NCBI GenBank assembly: GCA_002315385.1 | Contig: DCHZ01000038.1 | Coordinates: 1-10,424 of the forward strand | Origin: Firmicutes bacterium UBA1739 | GTDB taxonomy: Bacteria; Bacillota; Clostridia; Peptostreptococcales; Anaerovoracaceae | Direction of reading: 5' to 3' | DNA: 10,424 nt | In this document: positions 1-6,420 of the stretch, piece after piece | How positions within the stretch are numbered: position 1 is the first letter of the stretch | Layout of the letters: every line of letters begins with the position of its first letter | The notes under the pieces: generated by a model | Databases searched by the model: none | What the model was told of the DNA's origin: nothing | Seen by the model: the letters and a program-made list of their open reading frames with translations, nothing else | Program-made: the position numbers and the translations under genes

Positions 1-114
1 TCTACAGGATTGTCAATGTTTTTTTATTTACTTTTTTAATTTTCCTTTATTTTTTCCCAAAAATATATTATATTATTTTATTATCAGTGCATTTAATAAC
101 AAATACAGAATGTG

Positions 115-120
115 AAAGGA
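115..120 (+). promoter_or_regulatory. Ribosome binding site that fixes the start of the TSCPD gene
   Basis: AAAGGA lies 6 nt before the ATG at 127. The in-frame GTG at 112 overlaps the region of this site and has no Shine-Dalgarno sequence of its own, so the ATG at 127 is preferred. The DNA upstream (1-111) is very AT-rich with many T-runs, and I could not pick one convincing promoter in it. Confidence 0.7.
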
Positions 121-126
121 TTAAAT

Positions 127-378
127 ATGAAAGATTATCAATACAATACCAAGGGAACATGCTCAACTCAGATAAACTTCAGTCTTGATGATAATACAGT
201 AAAAAATGTTTCATTTGTCGGAGGCTGCAATGGGAATCTGAAAGCCATTTCCGCCTTAGTTGAAGGCAAAAAAGCAGACGAAGTAATCTCACTGCTTTCC
301 GGCATTACCTGCGGTTTTAAGAAAACCTCCTGTGCCGATCAGCTTTCCACAGCCCTTAAAGAAGCTATAGGTGTATAA
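127..378 (+). CDS. TSCPD domain, four-cysteine (TIGR03905-like) small protein
   Basis: The product is an 83-residue cytosolic protein of unknown function. It matches the small clostridial TSCPD-domain family (TIGR03905 type), whose hallmark is four conserved cysteines. Here they are Cys12, Cys34, Cys62 and Cys69; the last lies in TSCAD (67-71), a one-residue variant of the TSCPD motif. The related C-terminal domain of class II ribonucleotide reductases carries Cys residues that probably bind metal, so metal binding is a fair inference, but nothing in the sequence proves it. The length is full for the family. I start at 127 rather than at GTG 112 because AAAGGA is spaced correctly only for the ATG. 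It is the only + strand gene in the window and converges with the oxidoreductase gene. Family assignment is firm; function is unknown. Confidence 0.88.
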   Translation: MKDYQYNTKGTCSTQINFSLDDNTVKNVSFVGGCNGNLKAISALVEGKKADEVISLLSGITCGFKKTSCADQLSTALKEAIGV

Positions 379-517
379 CTGATTCATTGCATCCGGCAGT
401 TCTGCAATTCCTTCCTACCGGATTACAAACGCAGGATTCAGATCAGATAATCATCCGATTCAAAGCTGCACGTTTAGGAAATGATTATTTTTTCTCTGCC
501 AATCTATATTTGCCCAT

Positions 518-552
518 CATAAAACGCCCGGATCACAAAAATCCGAGCGTTT
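518..552 (-). terminator. Intrinsic terminator of the oxidoreductase gene (possibly bidirectional)
   Basis: Two 12-nt arms (522-533 and 541-552) flank a 7-nt loop. The only imperfection is one position that becomes a G-U wobble on the - strand and a C-A mismatch on the + strand, so the hairpin is stronger for - strand transcription. A short T-run follows on the - strand. It lies 20 nt after the stop at 572. The convergent TSCPD gene ends 143 nt away and shows no closer terminator, so it may use this one too. Confidence 0.7.
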
Positions 553-571
553 GTTATTCATTATGCCAATA

Positions 572-1159
572 CTACCATTCAGCAGCAATCTTTTTCAAAA
601 CCGCGGCAGTTTCTTCAAGTTTTTTTTCTACGTCACTACCTTCAACGTCAATAAAATCACTACATACACTTTGAAATTCATTGACTCCCAGAGTTTTCAA
701 CACATACCCTAAATATTCTGTTCCCGGATCGTCTTTTCCTACAAAACCGCCTGCCGTCTGAATAAAAACAGCTTTATCCGCCTTAGAAAGTCCCACCAGT
801 CCCTTTTCCGTAGCAGCATATGTAATACCGCCGACAAAAATATGTTCAATATATATCTTTAATATCGACGGAAATGCCAGATCCCAATAAGGTGCTCCGA
901 TAATTATTCTATCCGCCTGAGCAAAACGGTTTGCCAAGTCAAATTCAGGATTAGAATAATCCTTATTATTCAGCAGTTCGTAACGTCTTTCTACACGTTC
1001 AAAATAGTACGGCTTCAGGTCCATTTTTTTCAGTTCAATTTCTTCAATACAATAATCAGGGTGCTTTTTCTTCAGTTCTTCGATAAAAATATTACACAAC
1101 CTTTTCGTTCTGGATTCATCGCCCGGTTTCATACAGCTGTTAATAAACAAAACATTCAT
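572..1159 (-). CDS. NAD(P)H-dependent flavodoxin-fold oxidoreductase (Flavodoxin_2 / AzoR-like)
   Basis: The product is a 195-residue cytosolic protein with the flavodoxin-like fold of FMN-dependent NAD(P)H:quinone/azo oxidoreductases, which move two electrons from NAD(P)H to quinones, azo or nitro compounds. Visible features are the first strand and FMN-phosphate loop (residues 2-18, with the pattern N-x-C-x-K-P-x-D-E-S-R-T), the flavin loop and helix APYWDLAFPSILK (89-101), and the glycine-rich TAGGF (135-139) that contacts the flavin ring in this family. The length is typical. An in-frame GTG at 1168 sits only 2 nt from the AAGGAAGG site (1171-1178), too close to use, so ATG 1159 (11 nt spacing) is chosen. 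It follows the crotonase gene on the same strand after 84 nt and may share its transcript. The physiological substrate cannot be read from the sequence. Confidence 0.85.
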   Translation of the reverse strand: MNVLFINSCMKPGDESRTKRLCNIFIEELKKKHPDYCIEEIELKKMDLKPYYFERVERRYELLNNKDYSNPEFDLANRFAQADRIIIGAPYWDLAFPSILKIYIEHIFVGGITYAATEKGLVGLSKADKAVFIQTAGGFVGKDDPGTEYLGYVLKTLGVNEFQSVCSDFIDVEGSDVEKKLEETAAVLKKIAAEW

Positions 1160-1199
1160 CTTTTCCACATCCTTCCTTAATGGATATTCCGGTGTTTTT

Positions 1200-1240
1200 C
1201 CAATCCGATATTACAGATTATTATTATCGGATATGATTGG
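1200..1240. repeat. Imperfect inverted repeat between the crotonase and oxidoreductase genes
   Basis: CCAAT plus CCGATA (1200-1210) pair with TATCGG (1225-1230) and ATTGG (1236-1240), leaving a 5-nt bulge (1231-1235) and a 14-nt loop. On the - strand it is followed by A residues, not T residues, so it does not look like a terminator. It could be an mRNA-processing or stabilising hairpin between two co-transcribed genes, or an operator. Confidence 0.45.
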
Positions 1241-1243
1241 ACG

Positions 1244-2023
1244 TTATTTATACTTATACTCTTTGTGCTTTCTCTTTTCAAGAAATGCCGACATGGCTTC
1301 AAATTTGTCTTCTGTATCGTAGCAGCCTGCAAAACTAACGGTTTCCATATCAAAAGCTTCATCAATGCTCATTTCCCAGCCTTTATCAATACACGACTTC
1401 ATTGTTTTCATCGCTATCGGTGCTTTATCTGCAATATCCTCCGCAAGTTTTGTTGCTGCGGCATTTAATTCTTCTGCCGGCACAATAAACTGAACCAGAC
1501 CCATTCCATATGCTTCCTCAGCTGATATCATCTTTCCTGTATAAAGCAGCTCTTTGGCTTTTGCTTTTCCCACAGCATCCGCCAGAGTTTTTGTACTTCC
1601 CCAGCCCGGAATGGTTCCAAGTTTAATGGTAGGCATTCCTATCTTCAAATTATCCGCCGCCACAGTCAGATCACTTACCAGCACAACTTCCATTCCGCCC
1701 CCAAGACAGAAACCATGTACCGCGCAAATCACAGGAACTCTGCAGTTCAGAATAGAAGAAACACATTTTTTCCCAAGCTTTCCAAATTCCATTGCGGCTT
1801 TACCCGTCGTTTTTATTTCTTCTTTTATGTCTCCGCCTACGGAAAATGCTTTTTCTCCGTTTGCATCTATTATCACACAGTATACATCGACATCATTTTC
1901 GATTGTTTCCATTGCACCGATGAACTCACCTATCAGCTCAGAATTAAATGCATTCATTGCTTCCGGGCGATTCAATGTAATTCTTGCAATATGGTTTTGT
2001 TTGTTGTAAATAATATAGCTCAT
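1244..2023 (-). CDS. Crotonase-superfamily enoyl-CoA hydratase/isomerase-like protein, second catalytic Glu replaced
   Basis: The product is a 259-residue acyl-CoA-binding enzyme of the crotonase fold, the normal length for bacterial Crt/ECH proteins. The oxyanion-hole elements are visible: AFSVGGDIKE (59-68), with Gly64 before Asp65, and HGFCLGGGMEV (103-113), with Gly109. Glu112 matches Glu144 of rat enoyl-CoA hydratase. Exactly 20 residues later, where rat Glu164 should fall, the sequence is GMPTIKLGTIPG (129-140), with Thr132. Because hydratases normally need both glutamates, a plain 3-hydroxyacyl-CoA dehydratase role is doubtful; an isomerase, lyase or other crotonase reaction is possible. 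The reading frame is open upstream to 2092, but ATG 2023 has AAGGAGT at 2033-2039 and gives the family-typical N-terminus. No thiolase, acyl-CoA dehydrogenase or CoA-transferase gene is adjacent, so the pathway is unknown. Confidence 0.88.
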   Translation of the reverse strand: MSYIIYNKQNHIARITLNRPEAMNAFNSELIGEFIGAMETIENDVDVYCVIIDANGEKAFSVGGDIKEEIKTTGKAAMEFGKLGKKCVSSILNCRVPVICAVHGFCLGGGMEVVLVSDLTVAADNLKIGMPTIKLGTIPGWGSTKTLADAVGKAKAKELLYTGKMISAEEAYGMGLVQFIVPAEELNAAATKLAEDIADKAPIAMKTMKSCIDKGWEMSIDEAFDMETVSFAGCYDTEDKFEAMSAFLEKRKHKEYKYK

Positions 2024-2071
2024 TTTATTATGACTCCTTCTGAATGTAGATAAATTTGTTGAGTGGGATAT

Positions 2072-2115
2072 AAAAACCGGCAAAGCAGGCATTATTAAGA
2101 ACCTTTACAGCCTGC
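2072..2115 (-). terminator. Putative terminator or attenuator after the GyrI-like gene
   Basis: GCAGGC (2085-2090) pairs with GCCTGC (2110-2115) around a 19-nt loop; an alternative pairing of CGGCA (2079-2083) with TGCCG (2113-2117) uses the same bases. On the - strand the hairpin is followed by a five-T run (2072-2076). It lies about 84 nt past the GyrI-like stop and about 50 nt before the crotonase start, so it could end the upstream operon or act as a leader attenuator. The large loop makes it only moderately convincing. Confidence 0.4.
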
Positions 2116-2198
2116 CGCTATTTTCATAATAATAATAACGCAGTATCAAATCAGATTCATAATGGCGGTAAAGCTTTAAAATACATAGCATCAGAATT

Positions 2199-2852
2199 CT
2201 ATTCGGGAGTATTGTACGGTACTGTTCTTTTAACCGGATGTCTTATCACTGTTCTGAGTTTTTCGGCATCCACTCTTCTTGCATCCGAAAGATATATTTC
2301 ATGATGCAGTCTCGCAGCGTTGAAATCATTTTCATAGCCATTTTCCGCCAGAAATCTGTCCATTATTGCCACCGATTCCGGTTCACTGTCGTATGAACCG
2401 ATATGCATAATCTGAACACACAGTCCTTCTTCTATTGTAATAAACTCTGCAGCCGAGCAATCCATTTTCTTCTTTTTTGATGCCGTTTCCACAGCCCATT
2501 CAAAATCCTTTTGCGTAATAAAATCCGGCAGGCGAAGTACTGAAATCCAGCAAAACGAATCCTTATCGGAATAATCCACTCCGGCTATACCTTCCTGCCA
2601 CCAGAATCCCTCTAAAGGCGGCACTACGTAATCGAAGAAGCCTTCAATACGATAATCGGTTTTGTAACTCATTTTCAGCGTATACGCTATCAAATAGAGA
2701 ATACCTATCGCTTTCTTATATGCGCCGTTCTCTTCATTCGGATTGCCCCGACCTCTGACAGCAATATAATTTGTCTTCGGTACTTCAATAATCTCAGGCT
2801 TCTTTTTCGCCATATAGAATTCTTTATATTCTTTTTTTAAATCAAATGCCAT
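2199..2852 (-). CDS. GyrI-like small-molecule-binding domain protein (SAV2105/Lin2189-like)
   Basis: The product is a 217-residue cytosolic protein of the stand-alone GyrI-like family, with the tandem SHS2-type fold known for binding small molecules. Family landmarks visible are DYVVPPLEGFWW (74-85), the aromatic pocket segment; VQIMHIGSYDSEPES (146-160); and HHEIYLSDARR (183-193), followed by KLRTVIRHPV (198-207). Some members hydrolyse cyclopropane-containing DNA-alkylating antibiotics, and two glutamates have been implicated in that reaction; Glu157 and Glu185 here lie in the two most conserved blocks and are the obvious candidates. Other members may only bind drugs or regulators. It starts 55 nt after telA-like 1 and has AGAGG (near 2859-2864) about 7 nt before the ATG, so it probably belongs to the xpaC-telA transcript. 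Family assignment is firm; the substrate is inferred only. Confidence 0.85.
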   Translation of the reverse strand: MAFDLKKEYKEFYMAKKKPEIIEVPKTNYIAVRGRGNPNEENGAYKKAIGILYLIAYTLKMSYKTDYRIEGFFDYVVPPLEGFWWQEGIAGVDYSDKDSFCWISVLRLPDFITQKDFEWAVETASKKKKMDCSAAEFITIEEGLCVQIMHIGSYDSEPESVAIMDRFLAENGYENDFNAARLHHEIYLSDARRVDAEKLRTVIRHPVKRTVPYNTPE

Positions 2853-2907
2853 TCTTTACCTCTCGTCTGCCAGAATCATCACGTTGTAAAAGATTTTCAT
2901 TGGAAGA

Positions 2908-4083
2908 TTATTCTCTTTTACCGGCTTCCAGCAAAGCCTGTTTTAATTCATTTTCTATTCTTAAAAGCTCGGTCTGAGCCTGGCGACGTTTCTCGGCGCC
3001 CTCTTCGTGAATTCTAATCACTTCATTAATTGATGTAATGAGATTTGTATTGCATTTCTGCAATGTTTCAAGTTCAACAATAGGTCTTTCCGACTCTCTG
3101 GCAGTTTCGATAGTTGCCATTTTCAGGAGCTCCGAATTTTTTGCCAGAAGTTCGTTTGTTTTTTCGGAAAGAAGATTCTGGGCCTCCAGAGCTTTTCTTG
3201 TGTTTTCAATTCCGAGAGAAAGAACCAGCTGATTTCTCCAGAGCGGAATGGTATTTGAAATTGAAGACTGGAGCTTGTCCATAAGCTCTCTGTCGTTGTT
3301 CTGGAGCATGCGTATCTGAGGTGCTGTCTGTATGGAAATCACTCTTGTAATTTCAAGATCCGCCAGTTTCTTCTCAAATCTGTAGCAAAGATCTGCATAA
3401 TCCCTGTAATTTCTCATATCCTCCTCTCTTCCGGCTTCTGCCAGGGCCTTGAGCTGCGGCAGCTTTACGTTTTGCGCTGTTTCAAGAGCCTTTTTACCCG
3501 CTATTATGTACATAGTAAGCTCTCTGTAGTATTTTAAATTGAGCTCATACATTTTCTGATAAACTCCGATGTCCTGAGTAAGCACAAGCTGATGACTTTT
3601 CAAATCCTCTTCTATACTGTTCACATTGGTTTCCGCTTTCGCGTAATTGGCTTTTATTGCCTCTGTAGATTTTTTTGCCTTTTTAAACAGCCCTTTCAGT
3701 CCCCCGGTTTCTTCCTTAGTAGTCGAATCAATAGCTATTGTAAGCTGTTTCAGAGACTCTCCGACTTCCCCAAGATCTCTTGTTTTTACCTTTTCAAGAA
3801 CAGATGCTGAAAAATCAGAAATATTCTTCTGTGCGGTGCTGCCGTAATTTACAATCTGACCGACATTGGTAATATCAATTTCTCCGGCAAATTTATCAAT
3901 CATTCTGCGTTCTTCTTCCGAAAACATACTCTCATCCATCAGACCCGCTGATACCGATGTCGAAGCATCATCTTTTTCGACAATCTGAGCGTTCCCGTAA
4001 ACTGAGGGCTGAGATACTGATAATTCTTCATTTTCTGCCGTCGGCTCAAGTGTAAGTTCAAAATCCTTATTCTGTTTATCCAT
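2908..4083 (-). CDS. Toxic anion resistance protein, TelA/KlaA family (paralogue 1)
   Basis: The product is a 391-residue, largely helical, soluble protein of the TelA family, named after tellurite-resistance genes of plasmid RK2 and present in Firmicutes as YaaN-like proteins. The acidic N-terminus (1-60) is low in complexity. Residues 90-200 form long amphipathic helices. The family core is at 236-285, with FEKKLADLEITR, a QNN element at 261-263 and TIPLWRNQ (278-285). A basic and acidic coiled coil closes the protein (350-391). No membrane segment is present. The length is typical. ATG 4083 has a near-perfect AGGAGG (4089-4094) 5 nt upstream, far stronger than the signal of the paralogue before it. 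Members are linked to tellurite, antibiotic and envelope stress, but the molecular mechanism is not settled. Confidence 0.9.
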   Translation of the reverse strand: MDKQNKDFELTLEPTAENEELSVSQPSVYGNAQIVEKDDASTSVSAGLMDESMFSEEERRMIDKFAGEIDITNVGQIVNYGSTAQKNISDFSASVLEKVKTRDLGEVGESLKQLTIAIDSTTKEETGGLKGLFKKAKKSTEAIKANYAKAETNVNSIEEDLKSHQLVLTQDIGVYQKMYELNLKYYRELTMYIIAGKKALETAQNVKLPQLKALAEAGREEDMRNYRDYADLCYRFEKKLADLEITRVISIQTAPQIRMLQNNDRELMDKLQSSISNTIPLWRNQLVLSLGIENTRKALEAQNLLSEKTNELLAKNSELLKMATIETARESERPIVELETLQKCNTNLITSINEVIRIHEEGAEKRRQAQTELLRIENELKQALLEAGKRE

Positions 4084-4248
4084 TACTTCCTCCTGTATCC
4101 GGTGCGTAAAATAATAAATAACCGACTCGTTATTCTGCCCGTTTTCCCGTGTGCGCGATTCAAAATACCCGTTGAAGCCGGCTGCGGCTGCTTTTTTGAA
4201 CCGAACCCGAAAAAATGCTGTATTACTGCGTCAGCTGTTTTTTTCGTC

Positions 4249-5238
4249 TCACCGGCTGTTTTTAATAATAATATCCGATAATTGAGCTTTCAACTTTCTG
4301 TCTGTTCTGTTAAAATACTCCAGTTCATTTAATGTATCCGACAGTTCCAATGTGGCTTCTGTCAGTCCGGAAATGCTATCCGATTCATTTTCTCCGGATT
4401 TCGCAGTATTTTTAACCACTTTGGAAGCATTTTTCACTCTGTCTGCAAGAATATCGGCAATCAGATCAATTGCTTTATTTCGACGGATGATTTCCTCCGA
4501 TGACATAAGAATTGTAATCTGATTCTTCCATAATGGAATAGTCTGATTAAGTGCAGTAATCGTTCTGTCAATTATCCTGCAATTGTTGTTTTCCATAAGC
4601 TCCAGCTGTGCTACAGACTGAAGTGCAACCATTCTAGAAATTTCAAGATCTCTCAGCTTGTTTTCCATCCTGCTTATCAGCTCTGATTTGGCAGACAAGT
4701 TATAAGAATGAGTTTTTTCGGTTCCGACTCTGTCAAGCCCTCGCTTATAATCATTCAGCCAGTCATTTCCCATGTTTATCAGTTCTGTTAGCTCGGACCT
4801 GGTCTGTTCTATCGACAATTTCATGTTTTTGAGGATGGCATTTGTCCTAAGTAACCCGGCTTCCTGAATTTTAAGTCGGACTTCAAGACTGTTAATTATT
4901 TCCATTATTTCTTTTTGAGGACAGTCATCGGATTTCTTTTGCACTTTCCTGCCGAAAAGCGTAAGCACACAATTATCCGATTTTGTTTTTGATTGTTCTC
5001 CGAGCTTTTCCGCCAACTCATTCAGCACGCTTTCAATGCCACTGCCTTCTCTCACCAGAGACGAAATCTCCTCCGAGAAATCCCGCAAAGCAGCCCCGGA
5101 TTTTGCCGCATAATAAATCAGTTCCTCCTGATTATCTTCATTAAGATGACTGAGTATTTCTCTGTCCGTCAATAGATTATTATTCAAATTATTCTCACAT
5201 CTCTTTTCAGTCAAATATGTTTCTTCTTTCCTTTTCAT
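4249..5238 (-). CDS. Divergent second TelA-family protein (paralogue 2)
   Basis: The product is a 329-residue helical, soluble protein. Its core (191-240) aligns without gaps to residues 236-285 of the neighbouring TelA protein: MENKLRDLEISR, then ENNN and TIPLWKNQ. By eye about 20 of 50 positions are identical, so it is a paralogue. It is about 60 residues shorter, lacks the acidic N-terminal extension and has a shorter C-terminal coiled coil. The start at 5238 is the only ATG available after the in-frame TGA a few codons upstream. No good Shine-Dalgarno site is seen before it; instead TGATG overlaps the stop of an open frame in the gap, which may mean coupled translation. It lies between xpaC and telA-like 1 on the same strand. 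Divergence and weak start suggest a specialised or lower-abundance partner; this is inference. Confidence 0.8.
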   Translation of the reverse strand: MKRKEETYLTEKRCENNLNNNLLTDREILSHLNEDNQEELIYYAAKSGAALRDFSEEISSLVREGSGIESVLNELAEKLGEQSKTKSDNCVLTLFGRKVQKKSDDCPQKEIMEIINSLEVRLKIQEAGLLRTNAILKNMKLSIEQTRSELTELINMGNDWLNDYKRGLDRVGTEKTHSYNLSAKSELISRMENKLRDLEISRMVALQSVAQLELMENNNCRIIDRTITALNQTIPLWKNQITILMSSEEIIRRNKAIDLIADILADRVKNASKVVKNTAKSGENESDSISGLTEATLELSDTLNELEYFNRTDRKLKAQLSDIIIKNSR

Positions 5239-5317
5239 CAGTAAGGCTCATATTCATAAACCATCGCCTTTTCACAGGTTTTGCGAAGCCGGTATTCGGA
5301 ATAATCCGGTATACTTT

Positions 5318-6247
5318 TTAATATAAACCTTCCTGCCTCATCATCGCTTCCAGAGCCGATATTTCACCGGCCACAGAAGCAGCTTCTTTCCGGTACATTT
5401 TATCAAGTATTTTTTCAAAAGAATCGTTTATTTTATCAATTGCGCTTTCAATCTGAGCTTTTGTCCCCCTTATACTTTCGCTGTCATATCCGGCAGCCTC
5501 AAGTTCTGCATATGCTTTCAGAATTTTTTTCGTTGTTGGCAGATAATAGTTCATGAACATTCCGAGATTGTCGGCTTTTTCCGGATGTTTAACGGCTTCG
5601 TCAAAAATAGATGATACAAGTTTTTCTGTTTTTTCAAGCTTTTCACTGACTCCGGGATCATCAATCAAAGCATTGCTTTCTCTGATTTTGTAAATACTTT
5701 CTTTGCCGATTTTCATAATTTCATCGGATTTTCTGAATTCAGCTTCCTTTTCAGTGTCTTCGCAGCTTTGCTTAATATAGTATTCTTCAAAATGTTCCTT
5801 ATCCGCAAGATATTTCTTCAGAAGATACTCTGACTGAATAAAAACCATCTTATTTTTACATATGCATCCGTAAGGAATCAGTTTTCTTCCTATGGCATAT
5901 TTCAGACCGCGAAGTATTTCCTTTTTTTTCATTCCGGTTTCTTCTTCAATATCCCGAATCAAAAAAGCATCCTTATCCTTCGTGATCATTCTTATTCTTT
6001 CATACTTTTTCTTTGATCTTAAACTGTAAATCAATACTATTGCCAATACAGGTAAAACGCCTATGGGAACCAAGAAATAGTCTGTATCTATTAAAGCCAA
6101 AAAAAGTCCCAGCAGCATAATTCCGGCAAGAATCTTTATTCCCCGGCGCCGGTTATTGCTGTCTGATTCTCCGGCAGCATTGTTTTTCCGTTCATTTGAA
6201 TATGTATTATATTCTTTCCATGAGCCGTCCGTTCCCTTTTTGTTCAT
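5318..6247 (-). CDS. xpaC: XpaC family membrane protein (5-bromo-4-chloroindolyl phosphate hydrolysis family)
   Basis: The product is a 309-residue membrane protein of the XpaC family. After a polar, Asn-rich N-terminus (1-35) come two hydrophobic segments at about 36-53 and 57-76, then a basic stop (RSKKKYERIR). Residues 92-130 resemble a winged-helix-like module (IRDIEEETGMKKKEILRGL). The C-terminal helical region contains the family block from SIFDEAVKHPE through NYYLPTTKKILKAYAEL and ends with ALEAMMRQEGLY, typical for XpaC. The historical name comes from a hydrolysis phenotype on X-phosphate; no phosphatase motif is visible. Start: the frame opens at GTG 6283, but AAAGGA at 6255-6260 lies 7 nt before ATG 6247, so 6247 is chosen. 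It is the first gene of the xpaC-telA-telA set, as xpaC precedes the TelA-family gene yaaN in Bacillus subtilis. Confidence 0.88.
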   Translation of the reverse strand: MNKKGTDGSWKEYNTYSNERKNNAAGESDSNNRRRGIKILAGIMLLGLFLALIDTDYFLVPIGVLPVLAIVLIYSLRSKKKYERIRMITKDKDAFLIRDIEEETGMKKKEILRGLKYAIGRKLIPYGCICKNKMVFIQSEYLLKKYLADKEHFEEYYIKQSCEDTEKEAEFRKSDEIMKIGKESIYKIRESNALIDDPGVSEKLEKTEKLVSSIFDEAVKHPEKADNLGMFMNYYLPTTKKILKAYAELEAAGYDSESIRGTKAQIESAIDKINDSFEKILDKMYRKEAASVAGEISALEAMMRQEGLY

Positions 6248-6254
6248 ATTCCAA

Positions 6255-6260
6255 TCCTTT
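6255..6260 (-). promoter_or_regulatory. Ribosome binding site that fixes the xpaC start
   Basis: AAAGGA on the - strand, 7 nt before ATG 6247. The alternative GTG at 6283 and ATG at 6274 lack a comparable site, so the N-terminus is 12 residues shorter than the longest open frame. Confidence 0.65.
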
Positions 6261-6300
6261 CCGCCCCGATTCATTTTTATCACTGTCTCTTATCTTACAA

Positions 6301-6309
6301 ATTATATCA
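6301..6309 (-). promoter_or_regulatory. Extended -10 promoter (TGATATAAT) for the xpaC-telA operon
   Basis: A perfect TATAAT (6301-6306) preceded by TGA (6307-6309) forms a TGnTATAAT extended -10 element on the - strand. The -35 region about 17 nt upstream is poor, which is common when an extended -10 is present. Transcription would begin near 6294 and leave a leader of about 47 nt before ATG 6247. Confidence 0.6.
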
Positions 6310-6345
6310 GCTGTTTGAATAATGTTATTTATGTTTTGAGTTTAT

Positions 6346-6376
6346 CACAGTGAAATAACTGTCATATTCACCTGTG
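6346..6376. repeat. 31-bp imperfect inverted repeat upstream of the xpaC promoter
   Basis: CACAGTGAAATA (6346-6357) and TATTCACCTGTG (6365-6376) are near-complementary arms around a 7-nt centre. No T-run follows on either strand, so it is unlikely to be a terminator for the SLH gene. Its centre lies about 67 bp upstream of the predicted xpaC transcription start, a position suitable for an activator site. Its role is unproven. Confidence 0.4.
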
Positions 6377-6420
6377 TTCCTCTCATATGTAAGGTAATCG
6401 GCTTTTTCTGATTTCCGGAT

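Noticed and set aside
387..674. + strand open frame of 95 codons after the TSCPD gene
   Set aside because: It starts with TTG without a ribosome binding site, reads through the terminator hairpin and overlaps the 3' end of the well-supported oxidoreductase gene.
1200..1240. Hairpin between the crotonase and oxidoreductase genes as a terminator
   Set aside because: It is followed by A residues in the direction of transcription, so it is listed only as an inverted repeat.
1554..2053. Two + strand open frames (1554-2009 and 1715-2053)
   Set aside because: Both lie antisense inside the crotonase gene, whose family motifs are certain; their compositions are not protein-like.
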